Notes: generated by a model not told the origin, from the letters alone. A stretch of DNA of 64,000 nt from an uncultured Bacteroidota bacterium (GCA_902593165.1 CACJHI010000004.1:1-64000), one strand, 5' to 3'; counted from the stretch's first letter, positions 1 to 9,164 are shown. Made by a program: numbers and translations.

Positions 1-1
1 A

Positions 2-283
2 AGTTCAACCCAAATAAATTTTTCAGTTGAAAATAAAAACGTTGTCTTGATAGATGATGTTCTCTTTACGGGCAGGAGCATTAAAGCTGCTATGTCATCT
101 ATGGACTCATATGGAAGGCCTAATTCAATTGAGTTATTAGTATTAATTGATAGAAGATATAAAAGAGAAATACCAATTGAAGCTAATTACTGTGGAGCAA
201 AAATTGATACTTTTAAAGGAGATAGAGTTAATGTTGTGTGGGGTAAAAATTCCAAGGATAATATAATATATATTGAGAACTAA
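2..283 (+). CDS. pyrR: PyrR bifunctional pyrimidine regulator / uracil phosphoribosyltransferase (5' truncated)
   Basis: Only the C-terminal part is present; the frame is open to the first base of the window, so the start lies upstream. The PRPP-binding loop is clear (VVLIDDVLFTGRS, coded at about 41-79), followed by a typical PyrR end with LLVLIDRRYKREIPI and a C-terminal VNVVWGK segment. In this family the protein binds pyr mRNA in response to UMP, relieving or imposing attenuation, and has weak uracil phosphoribosyltransferase activity. The stop codon overlaps the pyrB start (TAATG), so the two are translationally coupled, and the pairing with pyrB supports the assignment. No attenuator can be judged because the upstream region is outside the window. 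Confidence 0.9.
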   Translation, partial: SSTQINFSVENKNVVLIDDVLFTGRSIKAAMSSMDSYGRPNSIELLVLIDRRYKREIPIEANYCGAKIDTFKGDRVNVVWGKNSKDNIIYIEN

Positions 284-1227
284 TGGATAAATTAAGTGTA
301 GATCATCTTTTAGGTATTAAATCTCTAAAAAAGTCAGATATAAACCTAATATTTAAGACTGCTATACACTTTAAAGAGGTAATTAATAGGCCAATAAAGA
401 AAGTGCCTACTCTTAGAGATATTACAATTGCTAATTTATTTTTTGAAAATAGCACTAGAACCAAAATATCTTTTGAATTAGCACAGAAAAGATTAGGAGC
501 AGATGTTGTAAACTTTTCAAGTTCATCTTCGTCAGTTAAGAAAGGAGAATCTTTAACTGATACAGTTAATAACATACTAGCTATGAAAGTAGATATGATT
601 GTTTTAAGGCACCCAAATCCTGGATCGCCATTACTATTATCTAAAAATACTGATTCGTGTATTATAAATGCAGGAGATGGTGCCCATGAACATCCAACTC
701 AGGCCTTATTAGATTGTTTTTCATTAACTGAAAATTTAGGTGATTTAAAAGGTAAAAACATACTAATTGTTGGAGATATACTTCATTCTCGAGTTGCTCT
801 ATCAAATATATATGCACTTAATCTTTTAGGAGCAAATATTAAAATATCATGTCCTTTAAGTTTAATACCTAGAGAAATTGAAAGTCTTAATGTCTCGATT
901 GAGACAGATATAATAAAAGCCTTGAAGTGGTGTGATGCAGTTAATGTTTTAAGAGTTCAAAAGGAAAGAATGGAAAAATCCTATTTTCCAAATGATAGAG
1001 AATATTCAATGTTATATGGACTTGACACTACAAAAATAAATAATATAAAAAAAGATATCTTAATTCTTCACCCTGGACCAATTAATAGAGGTGTAGAAAT
1101 TACTTCTGAAATTGTAGAATCAAATAATTCAATTATTTTAGATCAAGTAGAAAATGGTGTAGCCATAAGGATGGCTGTTATTTATTTACTAGCATCGAAG
1201 ATGAATTTTTCAATAAGCGAACAATGA
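283..1227 (+). CDS. pyrB: Aspartate carbamoyltransferase catalytic subunit
   Basis: Condenses carbamoyl phosphate with aspartate in the second step of de novo pyrimidine synthesis, in the cytoplasm. At 314 residues it has the usual catalytic-chain length. The carbamoyl phosphate loop ENSTRT is at residues 55-60, the mobile loop with VKKGES at about 85-90, and HPTQALLD at 137-144; the LHPGP segment near the C terminus contributes to the aspartate site. The ATG overlaps the pyrR stop by one base, and the gene ends inside the start of pdxH by a four-base overlap. No pyrI regulatory chain is seen nearby, so control may be through PyrR; that is inference from gene order. Confidence 0.97.
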   Translation: MDKLSVDHLLGIKSLKKSDINLIFKTAIHFKEVINRPIKKVPTLRDITIANLFFENSTRTKISFELAQKRLGADVVNFSSSSSSVKKGESLTDTVNNILAMKVDMIVLRHPNPGSPLLLSKNTDSCIINAGDGAHEHPTQALLDCFSLTENLGDLKGKNILIVGDILHSRVALSNIYALNLLGANIKISCPLSLIPREIESLNVSIETDIIKALKWCDAVNVLRVQKERMEKSYFPNDREYSMLYGLDTTKINNIKKDILILHPGPINRGVEITSEIVESNNSIILDQVENGVAIRMAVIYLLASKMNFSISEQ

Positions 1228-1859
1228 AACTATTTAACTATAGAAAATTTTATGATAAAGACTCATTAAGTATTAATGATGTAGGTGATGACCCCATTGA
1301 ATTCTTTAAAAAATGGTTTAAAGATGCAGAAGGATCAGATGGAATAATTGAGCCTAATGCAATGACAATTTCAACTGTTGAGGATAACGTGCCATCATCC
1401 AGAGTTGTTCTTTTAAAAGAGATTAAAGACAGAAGTCTAGTCTTCTTTACAAACTATGATAGTAATAAAGGAAGAGCAATATCAAATAACCCTAATTTAT
1501 GTGCTTCATTTTATTGGCCTTCTTTAGAGAGACAAGTTATTTTTAAAGGAACAGCAAAAAAGTCAGATAAAAATTACTCGGATTTATATTTTAGCTCAAG
1601 ACCCTTTAATAGTCAAGCTGCTGCAATTGTATCAAATCAAAGCCAAGTAATTGAAAGTCATCAAGAGTTATTAGATAGGTATAATAAATTTTTAAATGAA
1701 AATAAAGGCTCAGATTTGAAAAGACCTGATAACTGGGGAGGTATAGAGTTGTCTATTAAAGAAATTGAGTTTTGGCAAGGAAGGGAAAATAGACTTCATA
1801 ATAGAATTATTTGTTGTTTAACAGATGATTTATGGGATATTCAAATTTTATCACCTTAG
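1224..1859 (+). CDS. pdxH: Pyridoxamine 5'-phosphate oxidase
   Basis: FMN-dependent oxidase that makes pyridoxal 5'-phosphate from pyridoxine or pyridoxamine phosphate. At 211 residues it is the normal length. The N-terminal part has the substrate segment around PSSRVVLLKE, the FMN-binding stretch TNYDSNKGRA, and the FYWPSLERQV segment typical of the family; the C-terminal signature WQGRENRLHNR carries the arginine and histidine that hold the substrate phosphate. The ATGA overlap with pyrB suggests translational coupling. Placement in a pyrimidine run has no obvious metabolic logic and probably reflects tight gene packing. Confidence 0.96.
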   Translation: MKLFNYRKFYDKDSLSINDVGDDPIEFFKKWFKDAEGSDGIIEPNAMTISTVEDNVPSSRVVLLKEIKDRSLVFFTNYDSNKGRAISNNPNLCASFYWPSLERQVIFKGTAKKSDKNYSDLYFSSRPFNSQAAAIVSNQSQVIESHQELLDRYNKFLNENKGSDLKRPDNWGGIELSIKEIEFWQGRENRLHNRIICCLTDDLWDIQILSP

Positions 1860-2348
1860 ATGAAGGTAATTACTTTTTTAAGGCATTCTAAATCTTCATG
1901 GGAAAATAATCTAGAAGATATTAATAGGCCTTTAAGTGACATTGGTATTGAAAAAATTAAAAAAATTTCTAATTTATCAAAGGACCATTTTATTTCATCT
2001 GAAATAATATTTACTAGTTCTGCAAATAGAGCCTTATATACTTCTGTTTTATTATCAAGAACTTTATCAATTAATTTAAATAAAATTAAAATTTGTGATG
2101 AACTATACACTTTTGACCATAACAAGGTATTTGACTTCATAGAGACTATTAATAATAACTACTCAGAAGTTGTATTAGTTGGTCATAACCCTGCATTTAC
2201 TGAGATATCAAATTATTTTTCTGAAAATAAAATTTTAAATTTACCAACTGCAAGATGGTTTTCATTAAAATTTGAATCTGATAATTGGTCGGATATTATA
2301 AATTTGAAACCAATATCTTATTTAAATAATTTAAAAATTGGAATCTAA
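1860..2348 (+). CDS. SixA-like histidine phosphatase
   Basis: A 162-residue histidine phosphatase superfamily protein. The catalytic motif appears at the N terminus as LRHSKSSW (nucleophile His at residue 9), and the second catalytic histidine is in VGHNPAF near residue 110, as in SixA. SixA in Escherichia coli dephosphorylates phosphohistidine on signalling and phosphotransfer proteins; the substrate here is unknown. The ATG follows the pdxH stop with no gap, and the end overlaps the ppk1 start by 11 nt. Its position directly before ppk1 and ppx suggests a role in phosphate metabolism, but this is only context. Confidence 0.85.
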   Translation: MKVITFLRHSKSSWENNLEDINRPLSDIGIEKIKKISNLSKDHFISSEIIFTSSANRALYTSVLLSRTLSINLNKIKICDELYTFDHNKVFDFIETINNNYSEVVLVGHNPAFTEISNYFSENKILNLPTARWFSLKFESDNWSDIINLKPISYLNNLKIGI

Positions 2349-4380
2349 ATACATAAATAGAGAGTTAAGCTGGTTAGATTTTAATGCAAGGGTACTACAA
2401 GAGGCATCTAATGAAGATGTTCCAATATTAGAGAGGCTAAGATTTATTGGTATATTTTCAAATAATCTTGATGAATTCTTTCAAGTTAGATATGCAACAA
2501 TCAAGAGAATTGCTGATGCTAGAGCCTCAAATAAAAATAACAAGGATAATATAGCCGCGAAAGAGTTACTCGATAAAATAACTTCAAAAGTTATAAATCT
2601 TCAGTCTGAAAGTTCTTTAATACTTAATTCAATTGAAAAATCACTAAGTAAAGAAGATATAGTATTTCTAGATGAAAATAATGTTCCAGATTCACACAAA
2701 GAATTCCTAAAAGATTACTTTATTAGAAGAATTAGTCCATCACTAGTTACAGTCATGCTCTCAAATAATAAGTATCATGATTTTAATGATAATAAAGCTT
2801 TTCTAATTACAAATCTTAGATTAAAAAATGCTGATGATATATATGCTTTAGTAGAAATCCCTAGAAATATTAGTAGGTTCGTAGTCCTCCCTAAAAAAGA
2901 TAATAAGCAATATATAATGTTTATTGATGATATAATTAGATATAATTTGGACATCTTATTTAGCTTTTTTAATTACTCTAGTATAGAAGCGCATATGTTG
3001 AAGATTACAAGAGATGCAGAGCTAGATATTGATGATATGGATTTATCAAAAAGCTACATAAAAAAAATTCAACAGTATGTAGATCAAAGAAAAATAAGCA
3101 ATCCAGTAAGACTAGTCTATGATGAATCTATTCCTGAAAGAACATTAAATTATCTTATTAAAAAAATTAAAATTACTTCTCATGATAGTCTAATACCAGG
3201 AGGTAAATATCATCATAGAAGTGATTATATGAACTTTCCTGATCTAGGAAGAACAGACCTTTTATATCCAAAAGATAAAGCCTTAGATATTAATAACTTT
3301 AAAATTGAGTCAAACCTTTTGGATCAACTTCTGGATAGAGATTACCTAATGTATACCCCATACCATTCATTTTCATATTTAATATCAATTTTAAGACAGT
3401 CAGCCATTGATCCTACTGTAAAATCTATTAAAATAACATTGTATAGGCTATCAAAGAAATCTAATGTGATAAGTTGTTTGATAAATGCAGCTAAAAATGG
3501 AAAAAAAGTTTTAGTCCAGATAGAACTACAAGCTAGATTTGACGAAGAAAATAATATAAAGGTTTCTCAAGAGTTAAAAGCTGCTGGTGTAGATCTAATT
3601 TATGGAGTTAAAGGACTAAAAGTTCACTCAAAGATCTGTTTAATTGAAAGGTTTAAAAGCAAAAAAAATAAATATTATGGTTTTATTAGCACTGGAAATT
3701 TTAATGAGTCTACAGCAAAAGTTTATTCTGACTTCACTCTATTCACATCTAATCAAAAAATATTAAAAGAAATAAATAAAGTATTTGATTTCCTCCAATC
3801 TAATTATAAAATACTTGATTATAAACACTTGATTGTTTCACCTCACCATACATCAAGAAAATTATTTGACTTGATTGATAACGAAATAACTAACGTTAAA
3901 AAAGGCCTTAAAGGAGGAATTATTTTAAAGTTAAATAGCTTTACAAGTTATAAATTTGTTGATAAACTATATGAGGCCAGTAGATCAGGGGTTAAGGTTA
4001 AATTATTAGTCAGAGGAATATGTTGTCTAATTCCAAATAAATTGGGTCTCAGTGAAAATATTGAGGTTAAAAGTGTTGTTGATAAATATCTTGAGCACTC
4101 AAGAGTTTATGTCTTTGAGAATGGAGGTGATAAAAAAGTATACATCTCCTCAGCTGACTTAATGACAAGGAATATTGAAAAAAGAGTTGAAGTCGCATGT
4201 CCAATATATCAAGAAGATCTTAAAAATCAAGTACTAGAAACACTTAAAATAAGTGATGAGGATAATATAAAAACTAGATTGATTAATAATGAACCTCAAA
4301 ATAAATTTGTTGATAATTCAGATAAAAAAATAAGGTCACAATGGGACACTTATGATTATTTTAATAATATCTTAGAATAG
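2338..4380 (+). CDS. ppk1: Polyphosphate kinase 1
   Basis: Reversibly polymerises the gamma phosphate of ATP into polyphosphate. At 680 residues it fits the family. The N domain opens with NRELSWLDFNARVL, the HHRSDYMNFP segment lies near 292-301, PYHSF at 341-345, and the autophosphorylated histidine is in GLKVHSKICLIER (His430); a second conserved histidine is in KYLEHSRVYVF. The start is TTG at 2338, within the end of the preceding gene; no ATG lies closer to the conserved N terminus. ppk1 is followed without gap by an exopolyphosphatase, so synthesis and breakdown of polyphosphate are encoded together. Confidence 0.97.
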   Translation: MESKYINRELSWLDFNARVLQEASNEDVPILERLRFIGIFSNNLDEFFQVRYATIKRIADARASNKNNKDNIAAKELLDKITSKVINLQSESSLILNSIEKSLSKEDIVFLDENNVPDSHKEFLKDYFIRRISPSLVTVMLSNNKYHDFNDNKAFLITNLRLKNADDIYALVEIPRNISRFVVLPKKDNKQYIMFIDDIIRYNLDILFSFFNYSSIEAHMLKITRDAELDIDDMDLSKSYIKKIQQYVDQRKISNPVRLVYDESIPERTLNYLIKKIKITSHDSLIPGGKYHHRSDYMNFPDLGRTDLLYPKDKALDINNFKIESNLLDQLLDRDYLMYTPYHSFSYLISILRQSAIDPTVKSIKITLYRLSKKSNVISCLINAAKNGKKVLVQIELQARFDEENNIKVSQELKAAGVDLIYGVKGLKVHSKICLIERFKSKKNKYYGFISTGNFNESTAKVYSDFTLFTSNQKILKEINKVFDFLQSNYKILDYKHLIVSPHHTSRKLFDLIDNEITNVKKGLKGGIILKLNSFTSYKFVDKLYEASRSGVKVKLLVRGICCLIPNKLGLSENIEVKSVVDKYLEHSRVYVFENGGDKKVYISSADLMTRNIEKRVEVACPIYQEDLKNQVLETLKISDEDNIKTRLINNEPQNKFVDNSDKKIRSQWDTYDYFNNILE

Positions 4381-5277
4381 TTGAAAAAGATTGCTGCTAT
4401 TGATATTGGATCCAATGCTGTTAGAATGCTAATCTGCTATGTGATTCAATCAGGGAATCAAGAAATATTTCAAAAAAATTCTTACCTAAGATTGCCTCTA
4501 AGACTAGGAGAAGACTCTTTTAGAGATGGTATAATCTCAGACAAAAAGATTAAAACGCTTTCTGAAGCACTTATCTCATTTAAATATATGATGAGAGTCC
4601 ACAACGTTGATGAATATCAAATATATGCCACCTCAGCTCTAAGAGAGTCAACAAACTCCTTAAATGTAATTTCAGAGGTTGAAGAAACATCTGGTTTAAA
4701 AATCAATTTAATTAATGGTCTAAAAGAAGCTAAAATTATAGCCAAAGGTAATCTATTATCTAAATTAGAATTTAATAAGACTTATCTATATGTTGACGTT
4801 GGAGGGGGTAGTACCGAATATTCTATTTTAAGAAAAGGCGTAGATAAGAAATCTAAGTCATTTAAAATAGGTACGGTTAGGCTTTTAAATAATACAATAA
4901 ATCCCTCAACCATAAATGAGATAGAAAAATGGTTAAAATCAAATATTGACCAAAATGATAAAGTCAAGTTATTTGCAACAGGAGGAAATATTAATAAAAT
5001 ACAGACAATGACAGGCACCAAAACTGGTAAACCGATTTCATATCTTTCTGTAAAAGATCTACTTAACAACTTACAACTATATAGCTACAAAGAAAGAATG
5101 ATTAAGTATAATCTAAATCCTGATAGAGCTGACGTAATAATACCAGCATTAAAAATATTTATTTTGACTATGGAGTCAGTAAGTTCTAATAAAATGTTTA
5201 TTCCAAAGGTAGGCCTAGTTGATGGGATGGTTAAAGAAATCTTTTATGAGAAAAATGGCTGTAAATTAGATCCTTAA
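4381..5277 (+). CDS. ppx: Exopolyphosphatase / GppA-type phosphatase
   Basis: ASKHA-fold Ppx/GppA protein expected to remove terminal phosphates from polyphosphate or hydrolyse pppGpp. The phosphate-1 loop AAIDIGSNAVRML is at the N terminus and the second nucleotide loop VDVGGGSTEYS is near residue 140. At 298 residues it is the short, single-domain form without the HD-like C-terminal domain of the E. coli enzyme. Translation starts with TTG directly after the ppk1 stop. The 3' end overlaps the convergent dnaX by 12 nt. Confidence 0.93.
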   Translation: MKKIAAIDIGSNAVRMLICYVIQSGNQEIFQKNSYLRLPLRLGEDSFRDGIISDKKIKTLSEALISFKYMMRVHNVDEYQIYATSALRESTNSLNVISEVEETSGLKINLINGLKEAKIIAKGNLLSKLEFNKTYLYVDVGGGSTEYSILRKGVDKKSKSFKIGTVRLLNNTINPSTINEIEKWLKSNIDQNDKVKLFATGGNINKIQTMTGTKTGKPISYLSVKDLLNNLQLYSYKERMIKYNLNPDRADVIIPALKIFILTMESVSSNKMFIPKVGLVDGMVKEIFYEKNGCKLDP

Positions 5278-6875
5278 CTTGAATTCTTCAATTAAAGAGT
5301 TTATACTGTTGTTGCTATTTTGAATAATTTTAAGTTTTTCCTTACTATCTAAGAATGTCTTTTTATCTGTTTCCTCAGATAATCTTATATCTATAGTTAA
5401 AGAATAATTATTAAGTTCTTTTGATATAAATGTTTGTATTTCACTCTTATATTCCTTCATCTCTTTAAAATTCATCTTATTGACTGTATTGATAATAATC
5501 ATATTATCATTCATAGTTGGTAGATTCATATTTAACAATGATAGAATATTTTTGTTACCTTTTTCTCTTTCAGACTCACAGAACTTCTTCCACGCTATTT
5601 GAAAATCATTCTCAGTAAAATCATCGTTTGGGAGCTCTAAATCTATATCATTAGTTTCATCTTCAATAGACTTCTTAAAACTTAGACTTGCTATAGATAA
5701 AGATGAAACGTCGTTTTTTATAGGTTGGTTAAATAATTTCTCAGAATCTTTGGATTCAATAACTTCAATGTCAGGTAATATATCTTGATTGCTGTTTATT
5801 GATTCAGTAGTCTTAATTAAAGACTTTTTTTTTTAATGCTATCTAAAGATGCTAATTTCATTAAACAGAGTTCAAGATGTATTCTTTTGTCATTAACTTT
5901 TTGATAATTGATTAAAGTATCATTAATGATTTCTATCATAGATATTAGATCGTTATTTGATATATCTTTCGAATGGTCCAAATATCTTTTACTTAACTCG
6001 TTTTTGTAATCTGAGAGTTTATCGGATGAATTTAGACTGAAGATAAGTAACTCTCTTAAATGCTTTGATAGTCCATTCAAAAAATTTAAATCATCAAATC
6101 CTTTAATGTATATATCATTATATAGATTAAGAATTCCAGGAATATCTTTGTTATTAATCAATTCTGATATTTTGAAATATGTATTAAAATCTAAAACATT
6201 CAGATTTGATGTTACTTCACCAATAGTAAGATTTGAATCAGTGAAACTAACTAATCTGTCAAAAATCGATAAAGAATCTCTAATTGATCCATCAGATCTT
6301 TCAGCAATTAATGATAGGGTACCATCTTCATATTTGACCTTTTTTTCTTTACATATTTTTGATAATAGTTTTTTAATAGATTCATTATCAACCTTTTTAA
6401 AATCATATATCTGACATCTTGATAGAATTGTAGGTAAAATTTTATTTTTTTCTGTGGTTGCGAGGATAAAAACAACATGTTCGGGTGGTTCCTCTAATGA
6501 TTTTAGAAATGCATTAAATGCTTGATTAGACAGCATATGAACTTCATCTATTATATAAACTTTATATTTTCCAGTTTGTGGAGGGATTCTAATTTGATCG
6601 GTTATATTTCTTATATCCTCTACTGAATTATTTGAAGCAGCATCTAATTCAAAAATATTATACTCAAAGTCATCCTCTAAATTGTTTATCGTCTTTGCAA
6701 GAATTCTAGCACATGATGTTTTACCGACTCCTCTAGGCCCACAAAAAAGTAGAGCTTGAGGGATGTTATCATTCTTGATTGCATTGTTTAATGTCTTCAC
6801 AATAGCATCTTGACCAATCATATCATTAAAGTTTTTAGGCCTATATTCTGAAGCAGATGAAGTTGAATTAATCAT
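5266..6875 (-). CDS. dnaX: DNA polymerase III subunits gamma/tau, with probable slippage site
   Basis: Clamp-loader ATPase. The first reading frame (6875-5817) encodes 352 residues: Walker A GPRGVGKTS at 46-54, Walker B YIIDEVH, sensor ATTE and the SRC arginine-finger motif near 152-154. The four zinc-binding cysteines of E. coli DnaX are absent. This frame ends with a TAA just after ten A residues (mRNA sense; 5834-5825). A shift of -1 at the A-run, or one extra A in the mRNA, opens a second frame that runs without a stop to 5266 and encodes about 184 more residues, including an FQIAWKKFCESER segment that resembles the tau C-terminal region of other Bacteroidota DnaX proteins. The long product would be 536 residues. 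I read this as programmed gamma/tau production; a homopolymer sequencing error is the alternative. Confidence 0.92.
5825..5834 (-). promoter_or_regulatory. A10 slippage / frameshift site in dnaX
   Basis: Ten consecutive A residues in the mRNA sense follow an ATT codon, are read as three AAA codons in frame 0, and are followed five bases later by frame-0 CTT-TAA. Immediately 3' (5824-5810) lies a small inverted repeat, GTCTT/AAGAC with a five-base loop, that contains the frame-0 stop. A-runs of this size promote polymerase slippage (Thermus dnaX) or -1 ribosomal frameshifting (E. coli dnaX). Read on the plus strand the same repeat is followed by T10 and could act as a weak terminator. Confidence 0.7.
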
Positions 6876-6880
6876 TTAAA

Positions 6881-6888
6881 CAAATATA
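6881..6888 (-). promoter_or_regulatory. dnaX promoter, -7 element TATATTTG
   Basis: An exact match to the Bacteroidota primary-sigma -7 consensus TAnnTTTG, with a TTG at 6913-6911 about 22 nt upstream as a possible -33 element. Only five bases separate the box from the dnaX ATG (6875), so the transcript would be leaderless or nearly so. Confidence 0.6.
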
Positions 6889-6950
6889 AAGATTGAGAAA
6901 ATTTAATCTTCAATTGAAGTATTTTTTTTAATAAAATTATCAACAAATCT

Positions 6951-6958
6951 TATATTTG
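6951..6958 (+). promoter_or_regulatory. rnpB promoter, -7 element TATATTTG
   Basis: An exact TAnnTTTG match ends five bases before the predicted 5' end of RNase P RNA (6963), the distance expected from -7 box to transcription start. No good -33 TTG is seen at the usual spacing. Confidence 0.65.
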
Positions 6959-6962
6959 CTTT

Positions 6963-7243
6963 GCAAGCCTTCTTATCGCTGATTTTTCAGAGGAAAGTCC
7001 GGACACCGAAGAGCAATGTAGCGGGTAACACCCGTCATCTGTAATGGATAGGAATAGTGCAACAGAAAGTATGTACAGGTAATGCTGTAGTGGAATCTTG
7101 TAAACTCTACATGGTGAAACGCCAAGTATATCTACACTTTAAAACTGCTCGTTTTATGTAGAAGGGTAGGCGGTATGAATGTAATAGTAATATTACATCT
7201 AGATAAATGATAAGACTAGACAGAATCCGGCTTATAGGCTTGC
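6963..7243 (+). ncRNA. rnpB: RNase P RNA (M1 RNA, type A-like)
   Basis: The catalytic RNA of RNase P, which matures tRNA 5' ends. The universally conserved 5' strand of P4 is present as GAGGAAAGTCCGGACA (about 6990-7005) and the 3' strand as ACAGAATCCGGCTTAT (about 7220-7235). The ends pair perfectly as helix P1: GCAAGCCT at 6963-6970 with AGGCTTGC at 7236-7243, followed by T7. A promoter -7 box sits five bases upstream. The length of about 281 nt is short for a bacterial type A RNA. The last 12 nt, including the 3' strand of P1, are also the antisense of the final codons and stop of rsmD. Confidence 0.95.
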
Positions 7244-7777
7244 TTTTTTTATAAAGCTTAAAATAGAACTTCCATATTTCCTTTCATCAATTTTATTATT
7301 CTTTTCTATTAAAGAAATATTTGAGCCATGTTCAATAATTATTTCCCCATTTTCAAATAGAAGATTTCTTTGTTTAATAACATTTATTAGATCAAGGTAT
7401 TGATCCATTGAGTAGTTATAGGGCGGATCCAAAAAAATGATATCAAAATTTTCGTTAGTATTTAATAAAAAATCTTTAGAATTATTTTTCCTAGTGACAA
7501 TATCAAATCCATGTTTTAATGCGGTATCTCTGATAAACTTTATACACTTAAAGTTATTATCAACTGAAAATATTTTCTTACAACCTCTTGAAGAGAACTC
7601 ATATGATATATTCCCTGTGCCTGCAAATAAGTCTAAAACTTTAAGTTCATCAATTTTAAACTTGTTTGATAATATATTAAAAAGAGATTCTTTTACTTTA
7701 TCAGTAGTGGGTCTGCTTGGAAGATCTTTTGGAGCCCTAATTAATATGCTTTTTTTAGTACCTGATATTATTCGCAT
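7232..7777 (-). CDS. rsmD: 16S rRNA (guanine966-N2)-methyltransferase RsmD
   Basis: SAM-dependent methyltransferase acting on the 30S subunit. At 181 residues it has the family length, opening with MRIISGTKKSILIRAPK, then the signature RPTTDKVKESLFNIL, the SAM-binding loop VLDLFAGTGN and the N-methyltransferase motif IV FLDPPYN. The start overlaps the end of the DUF3822 gene by 23 nt. Its last codons and stop lie inside the 3' end of rnpB on the opposite strand. Confidence 0.94.
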   Translation of the reverse strand: MRIISGTKKSILIRAPKDLPSRPTTDKVKESLFNILSNKFKIDELKVLDLFAGTGNISYEFSSRGCKKIFSVDNNFKCIKFIRDTALKHGFDIVTRKNNSKDFLLNTNENFDIIFLDPPYNYSMDQYLDLINVIKQRNLLFENGEIIIEHGSNISLIEKNNKIDERKYGSSILSFIKKASL

Positions 7778-8507
7778 TTATTACTGAAAAAAATTTTTCC
7801 TCAAAATTTAGTATGGAATGAGCATCATCTTCAATAAAGTCAATCCTTGAATATTTGGATGCTAGATTGTAAAATTTATCAAAGATTTCATGTTTACCTA
7901 TAAATATAATTTTATCTTTTTTAATTGAGCTTTGGAAGTTTTTTAGGACAAAGAATGTATAATACAAGAACTCATTTTCATCAACTATATCAAATGTGTT
8001 AAAAAACACAAACTCATTTTTATTAAATATCATGATTTCAAAAGATCCACTACTTAATTTTATAAAAAATGATAATCCATCAGGGTTATTAACGACTCCA
8101 TTTAAATAATCGTATAGCTGAGTAAAATGATTTAAATGGGTAATTGTCTGTTTATCTATATCTAAAATCTTTGATAAGTCTTTATTTTTTGAATATACAA
8201 CAGTAATTTTTTGATCAGCAGATACATCCTCGCCAATATTATTAATAGAGTCTGTATTAGTTTCTAAATACTTGATCTTAAAATCTCTTTCGTAAAATTT
8301 AACTGGTATTATTGATGGAGCTGAATTAAAATGTATAACCTCAACTGAGTCCACAGATAAGTTTTTAATATTTTTTGAAATTTCAGGCAATTTGACTTTA
8401 TCAGTATAAGATGATGATATGCTCTCATTCAAGAAGTTTAAATGAAAGAATGATTCAAACTGATAAATAGATGCTTTACTAATCTTAATTTCTGTTTTTT
8501 GCATCAA
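7755..8507 (-). CDS. DUF3822 family protein
   Basis: A 250-residue protein without recognised catalytic motifs; the fold is expected to be an actin/ASKHA-like one as described for DUF3822. The assignment rests on general character (N-terminal KISKASIYQF segment) and on position, since DUF3822 genes commonly sit directly upstream of rsmD in Flavobacteriia. It overlaps both neighbours by 23 nt, so the three genes are probably one transcript. The function is unknown. Confidence 0.65.
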   Translation of the reverse strand: MMQKTEIKISKASIYQFESFFHLNFLNESISSSYTDKVKLPEISKNIKNLSVDSVEVIHFNSAPSIIPVKFYERDFKIKYLETNTDSINNIGEDVSADQKITVVYSKNKDLSKILDIDKQTITHLNHFTQLYDYLNGVVNNPDGLSFFIKLSSGSFEIMIFNKNEFVFFNTFDIVDENEFLYYTFFVLKNFQSSIKKDKIIFIGKHEIFDKFYNLASKYSRIDFIEDDAHSILNFEEKFFSVINANNIRY

Positions 8508-9141
8508 AAATTGTAGGCCAATTTCCGCTAGTGCTCACATCACTCATTGATCCTAAAATAATCTCGGGTCCATTAACTCCATCTACAGAGATAACTTTAT
8601 TTTCTTGATCTAGTAAATCTTTATTTTGGTCAAACAAAACAACATCTTTTTTCACTTTCACTTCAAAAACAGGTACCTGGTATCCATTTTTATCAATTAT
8701 ATCAGCTTTTATTGAGAACTCTGAGTCAGTGCCTTCAATTGGGACTTTAGCCATCATTTTGTATGATTCGTTATCTCCAAATAAAGAATCTTTGACTGGA
8801 ACAAATCCTAATGTGTCAACAATTTCAACTTCTTTTAGCATATCAATTCTGTAGGTCCTATTGTATTCTAAATAAGATGAATCTCTTTTTTCAATTACTG
8901 TGAAAATACCGTTATCAATAAAATTAACTAAACTATCAAAATTGTCTGCATAAAAGCCATTGACATCTTTATGGGCAATTTGAGCAGTCCTTATATCCTT
9001 AAGTCTGTCAATTACCTGCGTATACCTATCGTTTTTAACTTGATTAAATTTTATTGGTCCATTGATAGAACTGTATATTTGAGAGGCAAAAAATATTGAT
9101 AGAGCCCATAAAAATAATTCTAATGCACGTTTTTTATTCAT
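8485..9141 (-). CDS. Membrane-anchored conserved hypothetical protein
   Basis: 218 residues with one hydrophobic segment near the N terminus (about 9-25, ELFLWALSIFFASQIYSSI), then a soluble domain predicted to be outside the cytoplasmic membrane. Residues 40-75 (VIDRLKDIRTAQIAHKD, then GFYADNFDSLVNF) resemble the first region of pseudopilin-like proteins, but a prepilin peptidase site is not evident. It is the first gene of the run leading through the DUF3822 gene to rsmD and is preceded by a TAnnTTTG promoter box. I do not recognise a function. Confidence 0.75.
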   Translation of the reverse strand: MNKKRALELFLWALSIFFASQIYSSINGPIKFNQVKNDRYTQVIDRLKDIRTAQIAHKDVNGFYADNFDSLVNFIDNGIFTVIEKRDSSYLEYNRTYRIDMLKEVEIVDTLGFVPVKDSLFGDNESYKMMAKVPIEGTDSEFSIKADIIDKNGYQVPVFEVKVKKDVVLFDQNKDLLDQENKVISVDGVNGPEIILGSMSDVSTSGNWPTIFDAKNRN

Positions 9142-9164
9142 CTTTGGTATTTTTTTGATTTAAA

